A DNA stretch of 64,000 nucleotides from Rhizosphaericola mali. Its GTDB lineage: Bacteria > Bacteroidota > Bacteroidia > Chitinophagales > Chitinophagaceae. The notes beneath the pieces are model-generated. The model was not told where the DNA came from and searched no databases. It saw nothing but the letters and a program-made list of their open reading frames with translations. Within the stretch, counting starts at the first letter, position 1; every line of letters starts with the position of its first letter. Of the stretch, positions 1 through 8,572 are shown piece after piece. The stretch is from contig NZ_CP044016.1 in the NCBI RefSeq assembly GCF_004337365.2, positions 1,550,001 through 1,614,000 on the forward strand, in the 5' to 3' direction. Position numbers and translations under genes: made by a program.

Positions 1-3
1 TTT

Positions 4-95
4 GTAAGATGTTGTCTGTGAAATATGAAATGTTTCATTACTTACCAACACTTGATATGCGTTTTACTTTTCACATTTCACTTCTTACATCTCAC
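4..95. repeat. kdp intergenic inverted repeat, copy A
   Basis: A left arm rich in GTAAGATG and GTGAAATATGAAATG units (about 4-33) is partly complementary to a right arm TTTTCACATTTCACTTCTT plus ACATCTCAC (about 68-95). This is the same degenerate repeat family seen at 3290, 5424/5854 and 7645. It lies immediately after kdpD. The transcript could fold into an imperfect hairpin. Confidence 0.6.
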
Positions 96-97
96 TC

Positions 98-1231
98 CTA
101 TTTATCTTCCGAAAGTATTACCAAATCTACATGCATTTTAGACAGTTGACGTAAGATTTTATTAAAAATACTGGTAGCCAATATTATTTTTAAAATATTC
201 AAATGCGGTTTTCCCATACAAACCGTCGTAATCTTGTTTAAATCGACTTGTTTCAAAATCGCATCTGCTACGCTGGCGCTTTTTTCCCTAACGACATTAG
301 CACCTAGTTCTGTAGCCAATTTATAGTTGTTGATTAAGTGACGTTGTTTATCCAAGGCAATTTTATCTTGACTTTCTTTTGGCGTTTCTACATACAAAAC
401 AAACCAATCCGCACTATAATAACTAGCAAAACGAGCGCCTTTTCGAATGAGATTTCGTGCTATTTTTTCATTACTACTGATACAAATCAAAAAACGTTCT
501 TGTCTAAATTGATTTTGGCGCAGCACTTCTTTATCCACCTTATGCGTCACGTGCACTGCTACTTCCTTCAAAGCTAATTCACGCAATTGCAAAATATGAT
601 CACTTTGAAAAAAATTCTGCAAAGCCGTTTGTATCTTGTCTTGTGGATAGATTTTGCCTTCTTTAAGACGTGTAATTAATTCGTCAGCTGGAAGGTCAAT
701 ATTCACCACATCATCTGCCATCGCAATTACCTTATCAGGTACACGCTCTTGCACTTCGATATGTGTAATTTTTTTTATTTCCTCGTTTAGACTTTCGATA
801 TGTTGGATATTCAGCGCACTGATAACATTGATACCCGAATCCAAAATTTCCATTATATCTTGCCAACGTTTTTCATTTTTACTACCCTCTATGTTCGTAT
901 GCGCCAGCTCATCCACCAATACAATTTCAGGACGCAAATTCAGTACGGCTTGCAAGTTCAGCTCTTCCAATTCTTTTCCTTTGTAAAAAATAGTTCTCCG
1001 AGGAATCACGGGCAACCCATTTAACAAAGCCGCTGTTTCCATTCGGTTATGCGTTTCCACATAACCCACTTGTACATCAATACTATTTCGCAAGAGTGCA
1101 TGTGCTTCTTGTAACATACGGAAAGTCTTACCTACACCAGCACTCATGCCGATGTAGATTTTAAATTTTCCACGCCTAGATTTTTGGATTAAGTCTAAAA
1201 AATAAGCTGCACTATGAGGCTCTGCTATCAT
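98..1231 (-). CDS. kdpD: Short KdpD-type potassium sensor (no histidine kinase domain)
   Basis: This 377-residue protein holds only the cytoplasmic sensor half of KdpD. It has a KdpD N-terminal domain with a Walker A motif GMSAGVGKT at about residues 28-36 and a Walker B-like VLVDELAHTN at about 104-113, then a universal-stress-protein-like domain from about residue 245. E. coli KdpD is about 890 residues and continues into four membrane helices and a histidine kinase; none of that is present. In Bacteroidota the kinase is commonly a separate gene, which would lie beyond base 1. It is the last kdp cistron in the window, 35 nt after the porin. It probably senses potassium or c-di-AMP and passes the signal to a separate kinase; that partner is inferred. 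Confidence 0.9.
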   Translation of the reverse strand: MIAEPHSAAYFLDLIQKSRRGKFKIYIGMSAGVGKTFRMLQEAHALLRNSIDVQVGYVETHNRMETAALLNGLPVIPRRTIFYKGKELEELNLQAVLNLRPEIVLVDELAHTNIEGSKNEKRWQDIMEILDSGINVISALNIQHIESLNEEIKKITHIEVQERVPDKVIAMADDVVNIDLPADELITRLKEGKIYPQDKIQTALQNFFQSDHILQLRELALKEVAVHVTHKVDKEVLRQNQFRQERFLICISSNEKIARNLIRKGARFASYYSADWFVLYVETPKESQDKIALDKQRHLINNYKLATELGANVVREKSASVADAILKQVDLNKITTVCMGKPHLNILKIILATSIFNKILRQLSKMHVDLVILSEDK

Positions 1232-1266
1232 GGTTGTTATTTCAAATTGTTTTGACTATAAGAAGA

Positions 1267-2643
1267 CTAGAATCTAACTATCATGTCCATTGAAAATGTG
1301 AATTGATGACCTTTTGGATCACTGCTGTTTGCATCATAAGGTTTTGTTTTTACATAGTCCTCCCCAATCAAACTAAAAGTCGAATTCCAATCATATCGTA
1401 TTTCTGGCCTTATCTGAATCCATTTTGTAAAAAAATAATTAAGTCCAAATGTATGACTAAAATAACTTGTTTTTACACCCGTTTGTTCCCCTTGAGGATC
1501 TTCGAAAAAATCATTTCTTAATGATAAAAAGGCTTTTGGTGAAAGTAACATTTGTGTATAGTTGACAAAACCAATCTGTCTGCTGACACCCGGAATAAAT
1601 GCGCCAGGACCACCACCTGCATCATAACGAATAGGACCGAAACTAGGAGAACCACCCGTATATGCATCTCGCTGCCATTGATAATATGCCTCCGTCATCA
1701 TGTGAAAGGTACTATCAAAGCGATGGCTCCATGTAATAGCAATATGTTGTTTATTGTCATGATAGTTTTTATATTTTCCACTACCCAAAGAGTTGATACC
1801 GCCCCATAAGGAATTATTGTTATTTTCAGAGACCCAACGGAGTAATAGTTGTCCATTCAACTGTGCAGATTTGTCCCAAGCAGCCATATCGCTTCCGCCA
1901 TGTATGCCCGCCACCAATTGCACTCTTTTTGATAGTTTGAAATTGGCTTGCACACCCGTGAAGGTATATGGATCGTATGAAAACATAACCGAATGTGTAT
2001 ATAAATAGTTGTTTACAGCCAACTGCGCTTCAATATCTACCGGAGATATAAAACGCCCGATTTTCACTATAGTACCCTTTGCAATTTTAGGAAAATACAA
2101 CATTCCATAAGCTTCCACCGGATCATAACCATATTGTCTATTTTTATCGAAATAATTATTACTGAACCAGCCTTTTGCAACGGTATATCTATAATCCATA
2201 CCATATACATTGCTCAATCTAAACCCCCAGTCAAAATGATCTGTCTGGACTGTATTTGGTTCACGTTCGATACGTAAAACAGCCTGACTTAATTGTAAAG
2301 AATTTGGCTGAATGGCGTATGACATAGGAATATTTGTTTTTTTAGAAGTTCCAAATGTTACGGAAGGATCTATCCAACCATATATTTTGATCCGACTTTT
2401 ATTATTTGCCGTTCCTAAGGCTTTTTGTAAAAAGCCGTCCGCTGCATCCTCTGGCATCCCAACAAGCGGCTCTCCATAAGGATAATCACTACTAGGAAAT
2501 GGTGGAACAGGCAATGGAGATGGCAAAACTCGACTAGAATCAAAAGTTGGATAATTTTCAGTTCGGTGAATGGAATCGGATTGCGCATGAACTGCAATAC
2601 AAGCCCCCATGCAGACAGCGCCTGCAATAAAATGTTTCAACAT
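1267..2643 (-). CDS. Outer-membrane beta-barrel porin of the kdp operon
   Basis: A 458-residue protein with a signal peptide of about 20 residues ending in AVHAQ. It is rich in alternating aromatic/polar strands and ends in the typical outer-membrane signature FSMDMIVRF. It resembles the OmpL-like putative beta-barrel porin (Bbp2) family, which often sits between kdpC and kdpD in Bacteroidota. The likely role is passage of ions or small solutes across the outer membrane under potassium limitation; the substrate is inferred from context only. It lies 72 nt after kdpC and 35 nt before kdpD on the same strand. Confidence 0.75.
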   Translation of the reverse strand: MLKHFIAGAVCMGACIAVHAQSDSIHRTENYPTFDSSRVLPSPLPVPPFPSSDYPYGEPLVGMPEDAADGFLQKALGTANNKSRIKIYGWIDPSVTFGTSKKTNIPMSYAIQPNSLQLSQAVLRIEREPNTVQTDHFDWGFRLSNVYGMDYRYTVAKGWFSNNYFDKNRQYGYDPVEAYGMLYFPKIAKGTIVKIGRFISPVDIEAQLAVNNYLYTHSVMFSYDPYTFTGVQANFKLSKRVQLVAGIHGGSDMAAWDKSAQLNGQLLLRWVSENNNNSLWGGINSLGSGKYKNYHDNKQHIAITWSHRFDSTFHMMTEAYYQWQRDAYTGGSPSFGPIRYDAGGGPGAFIPGVSRQIGFVNYTQMLLSPKAFLSLRNDFFEDPQGEQTGVKTSYFSHTFGLNYFFTKWIQIRPEIRYDWNSTFSLIGEDYVKTKPYDANSSDPKGHQFTFSMDMIVRF

Positions 2644-2715
2644 AATAAAATTTAATTTTTTAAAAGTGTGTGTAATTGGTAGACAATTACCACAAGCAGT
2701 AATTTTGAGTATTTG

Positions 2716-3276
2716 TTATTTTAAATTATCTAAAGCAATATTAAGTTTCAATACATTAATTTTTTCAGTTCCGAATAAGCCAAGAAATGGTTTTTCGATA
2801 TTTTCATGAATTAAATTCATTACTTTTTCTTCGGGTAAGTTTCTAACTTTTGAGATTCTTGCTACTTGTATAGTAGCACCTTGAATAGAAATATCGGGAT
2901 CTAGTCCACTTCCACTTGCCGTTACTATATCAGAAGGTATTTCCGTTATTTTTACACTCGGATTATGCACTAGAAAAGTCTCTACTCTTACTTTAACCGT
3001 AGCTAGATATTCAGGATTAGTAGGACCTTTGTTACTACCAGCAGAGCCTGCCGCATTATAGTCTACAGCTGACGGACGAGAATTGAAGTATTTATCTTCT
3101 GTGAATTTTTGTCCAATATTGGTGTAATATTTATGACCATTCACTGTGATAGTTTGTCCATTTCCTTTTCCAGGAGCCAATTTTGCTGCTCCGAAAACCA
3201 AAGCACTATAACCCGCCACGAAAACAATGGCGCAAATAATGGTTAATCTAATTGCTGGAAGAATATTTTTTTTCAT
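2716..3276 (-). CDS. kdpC: Potassium-transporting ATPase subunit C
   Basis: This 186-residue protein matches KdpC in length and layout. It has one N-terminal membrane helix (about residues 8-30) followed by a periplasmic domain with conserved patterns FNSRPSAVDYNAAGSAGSN and the ASGSGLDPDIS segment near residues 120-130. KdpC stabilises the KdpFABC complex and is thought to help ATP use by KdpB. It follows kdpB after a 90-nt gap that contains repeat copy B. Confidence 0.96.
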   Translation of the reverse strand: MKKNILPAIRLTIICAIVFVAGYSALVFGAAKLAPGKGNGQTITVNGHKYYTNIGQKFTEDKYFNSRPSAVDYNAAGSAGSNKGPTNPEYLATVKVRVETFLVHNPSVKITEIPSDIVTASGSGLDPDISIQGATIQVARISKVRNLPEEKVMNLIHENIEKPFLGLFGTEKINVLKLNIALDNLK

Positions 3277-3289
3277 ATTTTAATATTTT

Positions 3290-3371
3290 TTGTGAAATGA
3301 TAGATGAGAAATGGAAGATGTTGGTGTAAAATGTTGTTGATTTCACTTTTCACATGTTTACAATTCTTACA
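3290..3371. repeat. kdp intergenic inverted repeat, copy B
   Basis: Between kdpB and kdpC. The left arm has GTGAAATGATAGATGAGAAA and related units; the right arm has TTTCACTTTTCACATG and CTTACAC. The arms are imperfectly complementary, so the polycistronic mRNA could form a hairpin here. Same family as copies A, C and D. Confidence 0.6.
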
Positions 3372-5400
3372 CAAATAATGCTACGAATAAATCAATTAAT
3401 TTTATGCCAATAAAAGGAACGAGAATACCTCCAAATCCATATATAAATAGATTCCTACGTAATAATCCACTTGCACCAATGGGTTTGTAGGTAACACCTT
3501 TCAATGCCAATGGAATCAACATAGGAATGATAATCGCATTGAATATTACTGCAGATAAAATTGCACTTTGTGGACTATGTAAATGCATGATATTTAATTT
3601 TTGTAAAGCCGGAATAGATGTGATAAACAAAGCTGGAACTATAGCGAAATATTTAGCTACATCATTGGCGATACTGAACGTAGTCAAAGTGCCACGTGTC
3701 ATTAATAATTGTTTTCCAATTTCAACAATTTCGATCAATTTGGTTGGATCATTATCTAAATCCACCATATTGCCCGCTTCTTTCGCTGCTTGCGTACCAC
3801 TATTCATCGCAACACCCACATCTGCTTGTGCCAATGCTGGCGCATCATTGGTACCGTCGCCCATCATCGCAACCAATTTTCCAGATTGTTGTTCCTTTTT
3901 GATATAGTTCATTTTATCTTCTGGTTTCGCCTCGGCGATAAAATCATCTACGCCTGCCTTTTCTGCAATATATTTGGCAGTCAAAGGATTATCGCCTGTA
4001 ACCATCACGGTTTTTACACCCATTTTACGCAGACGTTCAAATCGTTCTTGTATTCCTGGTTTGATAATATCTTGCAATTCGACAACACCCATTGCATTTC
4101 CATTTTCAGAAACTACCAACGGAGTACCGCCGTTTGAAGCGATCTCATTTGTTTTTGCAACTATAGAATTTGGAAAAATATTTCCTGCTTTCTCCACTAT
4201 ATTTTTAATGGAATCTGTCGCTCCTTTACGAATTTTACGACCATCAATATTGATCCCCGAACATCTAGTTTCTGCAGTAAATTGTATAAACTGAGCGTCC
4301 GTAGTTGAATAATTGGTGCGATCTGCATTGGCCAATTCCAATATGGACTTACCTTCTGGCGTTTCATCCGCCAATGATGCAAATACAACGGCATTGATAA
4401 AAGCTTTTTCTGATACGCCTTCCGCAGGCCAGAAATGTGTGGCTTTTCGATTTCCGATGGTTATGGTCCCTGTCTTATCTAATAACAAAACATCAATATC
4501 GCCAGCAGTTTCTACGGCACGACCACTTTTAGTGATTACCTTGGCACGTAGTGCACGATCCATTCCAGCAATGCCAATCGCACTCAACAAGCCACCAATC
4601 GTTGTTGGAATCAAACACACAAATAGCGCAATAAATGCTGCAATCGTTATGGGCGTATTGGCATAATCACCAAATGGTTTTAATGTGGTACAAACGATAA
4701 TAAATACTAAGGTAAATCCCGCCAATAATATAGTCAATGCAATTTCATTCGGCGTTTTTTGTCTACTTGCACCTTCTACCAGCGCGATCATTTTATCTAA
4801 AAAACTTTCTCCAGGTTCTGTAGTTACTTTGACTTTAATTTTGTCTGACAAAACTTTGGTTCCTCCGGTAACACTGCTTTTGTCACCACCTGCTTCCCTG
4901 ATTACAGGTGCAGATTCACCAGTAATGGCGCTCTCATCAATTGTTGCCAAACCTTCCACGATTTCTCCATCTGTTGGAATGATATCACCTGTTTCGCAGA
5001 GGAAAAAATCTCCTTTCTTCAGTTGAGAAGAGGAAACTAAGTGGACTTCATTCATGAAAATCTCTCCAATAATTTCCATTTTTTTCGCGGGTGTTTCTTC
5101 TCTTGTTTTTCTGAGAGAATCTGCTTGTGCTTTACCACGCGCTTCCGCCACCGCTTCGGCGAAATTTGCAAATAAAAGCGTCAATAACAACACTATAAAA
5201 ACGACAAAATTATATGCGAAACTACCTTGAGAATGATTGCCAGACACCGTCCATAAACAAACGATCAACATAACTATTGTTCCAACTTCAACCGTAAACA
5301 TGACCGGATTTCGGAACATGATCTTGGGGTTGAGTTTGATAAAAGATGACTTCAAAGATTTATTGAAAATATCCTTGGTCATTAATGTATTATTTTTCAT
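3367..5400 (-). CDS. kdpB: Potassium-transporting P-type ATPase subunit B
   Basis: A 677-residue P-type ATPase, close to the 682 of E. coli KdpB. The phosphorylation motif DKTGT is at about residues 308-312, with TGES at about 160-163; the Ser of TGES corresponds to the inhibitory phosphoserine known in E. coli KdpB. The [18 protein letters not shown] and [18 protein letters not shown] hinge motifs are present. KdpB drives potassium entry through KdpA. I chose the ATG at 5400 ([10 protein letters not shown]); the open frame continues 25 codons upstream but those residues fall in repeat sequence and do not resemble KdpB. Confidence 0.97.
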   Translation of the reverse strand: MKNNTLMTKDIFNKSLKSSFIKLNPKIMFRNPVMFTVEVGTIVMLIVCLWTVSGNHSQGSFAYNFVVFIVLLLTLLFANFAEAVAEARGKAQADSLRKTREETPAKKMEIIGEIFMNEVHLVSSSQLKKGDFFLCETGDIIPTDGEIVEGLATIDESAITGESAPVIREAGGDKSSVTGGTKVLSDKIKVKVTTEPGESFLDKMIALVEGASRQKTPNEIALTILLAGFTLVFIIVCTTLKPFGDYANTPITIAAFIALFVCLIPTTIGGLLSAIGIAGMDRALRAKVITKSGRAVETAGDIDVLLLDKTGTITIGNRKATHFWPAEGVSEKAFINAVVFASLADETPEGKSILELANADRTNYSTTDAQFIQFTAETRCSGINIDGRKIRKGATDSIKNIVEKAGNIFPNSIVAKTNEIASNGGTPLVVSENGNAMGVVELQDIIKPGIQERFERLRKMGVKTVMVTGDNPLTAKYIAEKAGVDDFIAEAKPEDKMNYIKKEQQSGKLVAMMGDGTNDAPALAQADVGVAMNSGTQAAKEAGNMVDLDNDPTKLIEIVEIGKQLLMTRGTLTTFSIANDVAKYFAIVPALFITSIPALQKLNIMHLHSPQSAILSAVIFNAIIIPMLIPLALKGVTYKPIGASGLLRRNLFIYGFGGILVPFIGIKLIDLFVALFV

Positions 5401-5423
5401 TATTTTTAATTTAGTAAAAAGGA

Positions 5424-5452
5424 ATATGTAAGATGTAAAATGTGTGTTTGGA
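5424..5452. repeat. kdp repeat copy C, left arm (flanks inserted gene)
   Basis: Contains ATGTAAGATGTAAAATGTGTG, one base outside the four-helix-bundle gene side of the kdpA-kdpB gap. It is complementary in part to CACACATTTTCC and TTTTTTACATCT of the right arm at about 5896-5920. The pair brackets the gene at 5495-5848. Confidence 0.55.
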
Positions 5453-5494
5453 TATAGCATCAATTTAAATTCCATTATTTAAAATATTACGCTT

Positions 5495-5848
5495 ATGAAA
5501 CCACACCAAAAATTAAATGCATGGATCAAGAGTTTTGAAATGGTAAAAACGCTTTACACATTAACGCAAACATTGCCATCTGAAGAAAAATTTGGCATTA
5601 TTTCCCAAATTCGCAGAGCCTCTGTTTCTGTACCCGTCAATATAGCAGAAGGTTCTGCAAGAAAAAGTAAAAATGAATTTATACATTTTTTGCACATTGC
5701 TTTGGGCTCTTTAACTGAACTCGATACACTTATTTTATTGTGTATTGAACTTGAATATTTGGAAAAAGAAAATGGAATTATCATTATCAAAGAATTAGAC
5801 GTTATTGGAAAATTATTATATGGATTAATTAGAAAATTGGGTGAATAG
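5495..5848 (+). CDS. Four-helix-bundle protein (23S rRNA intervening-sequence / Avd-like family)
   Basis: A 117-residue protein matching the four-helix-bundle family first known from 23S rRNA intervening sequences. Typical patterns are visible: LNAWIKSFEMVKTLYTLT near the start, QIRRASVSVPVNIAEGSARKS at about residues 38-59, and FLHIALGSLTELDTLILLCIELEYL in the second half. Members form pentameric barrels related to the Avd protein of diversity-generating retroelements; no enzymatic role is established. It is the only plus-strand gene inside the minus-strand kdp operon, placed between kdpA and kdpB and bracketed by inverted-repeat arms. No reverse transcriptase, variable repeat or rRNA is nearby, so an Avd or rRNA role is not supported here. 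Confidence 0.85.
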   Translation: MKPHQKLNAWIKSFEMVKTLYTLTQTLPSEEKFGIISQIRRASVSVPVNIAEGSARKSKNEFIHFLHIALGSLTELDTLILLCIELEYLEKENGIIIIKELDVIGKLLYGLIRKLGE

Positions 5849-5853
5849 AGGCG

Positions 5854-5935
5854 CGTTGTGAGAGTGAAATGTTCGAAGTGAAAAGTGTTAAAGATCTCAC
5901 ACATTTTCCTTTTTTACATCTCTCATTTTACATAA
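5854..5935. repeat. kdp repeat copy C, right part
   Basis: Begins just after the four-helix-bundle stop codon with GTTGTGAGAGTGAAATG and GAAGTGAAAAGTG, then turns into the complementary orientation, CTCACACATTTTCC followed by TTACATCTCTCATTTTACAT. It runs right up to the kdpA stop codon. Same family as copies A, B and D. Confidence 0.6.
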
Positions 5936-7636
5936 TTACATTTTCAAATGTTCGGATATAGGTCCCAAAGTCAATGCAGGAAAGAATGCCAAAGCTGCAA
6001 CTATAAGAATCACCGCGATAACCATGATGGCAAAAGTCGCCGTATCCGTTTTCAAAGTGCCCGCAGATTCTGGAATATATTTTTTCTGTGAAAGGATGCC
6101 TGCAATTGCAACCGGACCAATAATTGGTAGATAGCGCGCCAAAATCATCACGATTCCACACGCAATATTCCAAAAAGGCGTATTATCCCCCAATCCTTCA
6201 AAACCACTTCCGTTGTTAGCGGAGGAAGAAGTAAACTCATACAACATTTCACTAAAACCATGATAGCCCGGATTATTTAACCAACTATTATAAGCATTTG
6301 GATTATGTGCATATAGATACGAAGAAATTGCCGTTCCGGTAAGAATTAGTAAAGGGTGCAGCAATGCTATAATCATCGCAATTTTCATTTCTTTTGCTTC
6401 AATTTTTTTACCCAAAAACTCTGGTGTTCTTCCCACCATCAATCCACTTATAAATACGGCCAATATGATAAATATGTAAAAGTTCAAAAATCCGACCCCA
6501 ACACCACCATAAAAGCAATTGACCATCATTCCCAACATAGCATTCATACCACTTAATGGAGTCAAACTATCATGCATCGCATTGACGCTTCCGTTACTCG
6601 TACAAGTCGTTACGATTGCCCAAAGACTAGAAGCTGCAGCGCCAAATCGCACCTCTTTTCCTTCCATACTTCCTAATGGTTGTGCGGTTATTCCCGCCTG
6701 TGATAGTGCAGGATTGCCCGCCATTTCCATTTTTATAGTTGGAATAAGCAAACATAAAAATCCAATAGTCATCACACTAAAAATCATCCATGCCAAACGT
6801 TTTTTGTTTAACACTCTACCAAGTGCAAATATCATCGCAATTGGAATTAAGAAAATCGACATACATTCCAATATATTGCTGAAATAATTTGGATTTTCCA
6901 AAGGATGCGCTGAGTTTGCACCAAAGAATCCTCCGCCATTGGTACCTAATTGTTTGATCGCCACCATGGCCGCCGCTGGTCCACGACTTACTTGTACGGT
7001 ATCTCCTTGCATTGAAATCATCGTATCTTTTCCTTCGAAAGTCATCGGAGTGCCTTGAAAAACTAAAACAATAGCGAGTACAATAGACAATGGCAATAAA
7101 ATTCTAGTGGAAGTTTTGACTAATAAATTCCAGAAATTACCCATTTTCCCAAGAGACTTATTTCTCATGGATAGAAAAACCGCACCGCAAATAGCCATAC
7201 CTGTCGCCGCACTGACAAACATCCAAAGCATCAAGGTTAATTGTCCCAAATAGGACAACGCAGATTCTCCAGAATAGTGTTGTAAATTAGTATTAGTAAT
7301 AAAACTAATAGCTGTATTAAAAGCTAAATCTCCACTCATAGATGGATTGTGATCCGGGTTGAGTGGCAACCAAGCCATATTGGTCAATACAAACATGCAT
7401 ATCAAAAACCATATTAAATTTATAGTTAATAAGGCTTTGAGTTGTTGTTTCCAATTCATTTCTATTTCAGGATTTATGCCTGAAAATTTGAAAATAAATG
7501 CATCGATCGGATTGAAGATTTTATCCCAAATTGTATGTTCATGTAAGAAAACTTTGCCGATATATTTTCCTAAAGGAATCGCCAAAACTATAGTCGCTAC
7601 AATGATGAGGATAACGCCGTTTATTTCTATGTTCAT
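5936..7636 (-). CDS. kdpA: Potassium-transporting ATPase subunit A (potassium channel subunit)
   Basis: A 566-residue polytopic membrane protein, close to the 557 of E. coli KdpA. The conserved pore-loop segments are visible: GTNGGGFFGANSAHPLENP near residue 230, TSNGSVNAM near 345 and NNGSGFEG near 475. KdpA selects and carries potassium across the inner membrane and couples to KdpB. It lies downstream of kdpF; the gap to kdpF carries repeat copy D, and the gap to kdpB carries copy C with an inserted gene on the other strand. Confidence 0.97.
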   Translation of the reverse strand: MNIEINGVILIIVATIVLAIPLGKYIGKVFLHEHTIWDKIFNPIDAFIFKFSGINPEIEMNWKQQLKALLTINLIWFLICMFVLTNMAWLPLNPDHNPSMSGDLAFNTAISFITNTNLQHYSGESALSYLGQLTLMLWMFVSAATGMAICGAVFLSMRNKSLGKMGNFWNLLVKTSTRILLPLSIVLAIVLVFQGTPMTFEGKDTMISMQGDTVQVSRGPAAAMVAIKQLGTNGGGFFGANSAHPLENPNYFSNILECMSIFLIPIAMIFALGRVLNKKRLAWMIFSVMTIGFLCLLIPTIKMEMAGNPALSQAGITAQPLGSMEGKEVRFGAAASSLWAIVTTCTSNGSVNAMHDSLTPLSGMNAMLGMMVNCFYGGVGVGFLNFYIFIILAVFISGLMVGRTPEFLGKKIEAKEMKIAMIIALLHPLLILTGTAISSYLYAHNPNAYNSWLNNPGYHGFSEMLYEFTSSSANNGSGFEGLGDNTPFWNIACGIVMILARYLPIIGPVAIAGILSQKKYIPESAGTLKTDTATFAIMVIAVILIVAALAFFPALTLGPISEHLKM

Positions 7637-7644
7637 TATTTTTT

Positions 7645-7794
7645 CTTATGAAATGTAAAAAGTAAAATATGAAATGATTTTTGTGAGATGAGTTTGGTAA
7701 GATGTGAAATGTAAAATGTGAAAAGTGTTACCATTTTATTTTTCTCACATCTCCCATTTCTCTTCTTACATATTACCTCTCCCTTTTCACATTT
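7645..7794. repeat. kdp intergenic inverted repeat, copy D (longest)
   Basis: Between kdpF and kdpA. The left arm is a run of GAAATGTAAAAAGTAAAAT, GTGAGATGAG and AAGATGTGAAATGTAAAATG plus TGAAAAGTG units (to about 7727). The right arm is a run of CTCACATCTCCCATTTCTC, TTCTTACATATTACC and CCCTTTTCACATTT (from about 7742). The arms are imperfect reverse complements around a short loop. It ends at the kdpF stop codon. Confidence 0.65.
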
Positions 7795-7872
7795 TTAAAA
7801 TTTCTCTGGTTTTATCAAGACATAGCACATATACAAAAACATGATGATGGCTACGACAAATAAGATTGTCAT
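7795..7872 (-). CDS. kdpF: KdpF, 25-residue membrane subunit
   Basis: A short frame found by reading the gap upstream of kdpA. ATG at 7872, TAA at 7795-7797, giving 25 residues: MTILFVVAIIMFLYMCYVLI followed by KPEKF. This has the size, the single hydrophobic helix and the ...YxLxxPEkF-like C-terminus of KdpF, the small lipid-like stabilising subunit of the Kdp complex. Its position directly upstream of kdpA agrees. The start is 5 nt from the stop of the upstream 120-residue gene. Confidence 0.88.
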   Translation of the reverse strand: MTILFVVAIIMFLYMCYVLIKPEKF

Positions 7873-7876
7873 GATT

Positions 7877-8239
7877 TTACTTATTTAAATTAATTGAAAT
7901 GAGTTTAATTTTTTGAGGCACATAACTTTGAATCAAAATCCATTCGGTATTAGTGCATCTATCCGCATAAAATGCCTGCGCTCGCAAATACAGATTTCTA
8001 ATCAGGTAACGTATATGCGTATTACCTTTTACATAAATACGTCCTATTGCTTGTATACTGACTTTTAACTGTTCGACTTTATGGCCAGATAATATTTCAT
8101 GTTGATAGTTGATAATTGATTGCAAAATGGCAGCAAAATTCCGCATGGCAGATAATTTTAATATCTCTGTTTTTATAGTTGGAATTCTGAAGGCTAGATA
8201 GCGAGCAGCTTTCGGTATATCGTATATCTTATTTTTCAT
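7877..8239 (-). CDS. Unknown 120-residue protein at the head of the kdp operon
   Basis: I do not recognise this 120-residue protein. It has no signal peptide or membrane helix, is basic, and seems mostly helical in the first half (KAARYLAFRIPTIKTEILKL, MRNFAAILQSIINYQHEIL) with mixed sequence after. Its ATG at 8239 overlaps the stop of the upstream 28-residue membrane peptide by four bases (ATGA), which suggests translational coupling, and kdpF starts 5 nt after its stop. This tight packing supports a genuine kdp-linked gene, perhaps an accessory or regulatory factor; the function is not known. Confidence 0.6.
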   Translation of the reverse strand: MKNKIYDIPKAARYLAFRIPTIKTEILKLSAMRNFAAILQSIINYQHEILSGHKVEQLKVSIQAIGRIYVKGNTHIRYLIRNLYLRAQAFYADRCTNTEWILIQSYVPQKIKLISINLNK

Positions 8240-8322
8240 ATCTCTTCAAAAATGGAAATAAACTTAAAAAATAGACTATAGCAGACAATACCAACTATAG
8301 TTAATGTGATTGTAATGAGCAT
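8236..8322 (-). CDS. 28-residue single-helix membrane peptide upstream of kdp genes
   Basis: ATG at 8322, TGA at 8236-8238. The 28 residues are MLITITLTIVGIVCYSLFFK followed by FISIFEEI: one hydrophobic helix and a short amphipathic tail ending in two acidic residues. The stop overlaps the next gene's ATG as ATGA. It is shaped like a KdpF peptide but is a different sequence. Similar tiny membrane frames ending in an acidic F-E-x-I tail occur, as far as I recall, at the head of other Bacteroidota kdp operons. A Kdp accessory subunit is inference. Confidence 0.55.
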   Translation of the reverse strand: MLITITLTIVGIVCYSLFFKFISIFEEI

Positions 8323-8520
8323 TATTTATAATTTAAAAAGTGACAAATAATTGTGGAGATGGTTATTAAATTGTTTGATTTTATTTTTCTGATACTTTTT
8401 TGTATAACTATTTCTTTCATTATTGGTATGCCAAATGCCGTTCCTGTTTTATTTAATTGACATCAAGTTGTTGTTAATCAATTAATTATAATATTTATAG
8501 TTGTTCTAAAGCATAAAAAA

Positions 8521-8563
8521 AGTCTCTCAAAATGAGAGACTTTTATCAAAATGAGAGACTTTT
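8521..8563 (-). terminator. Tandem-option terminator of the response-regulator gene
   Basis: On the plus strand AGTCTCTC (8521-8528) is followed by two direct copies of AAAATGAGAGACTTTT (8529-8544 and 8548-8563). On the minus strand the hairpin AAAAGTCTCTC-ATTTT-GAGAGACTTTTTTT is a clear intrinsic terminator just beyond the stop of the gene at 8573. Either copy of the repeat could pair with the single complementary arm. Confidence 0.85.
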
Positions 8564-8572
8564 CTAGATTTA

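Noticed and set aside
5495-5848. Diversity-generating retroelement accessory protein (Avd).
   Set aside because: The fold matches, but no reverse transcriptase or template/variable repeat lies nearby.
8400-8450. TTTGGCATACCAATAATGAAA on the minus strand as a sigma-54 promoter for kdp.
   Set aside because: The -24-like GGCA is present but the -12 GC is missing at the required spacing (AT there instead), so it is not supported.
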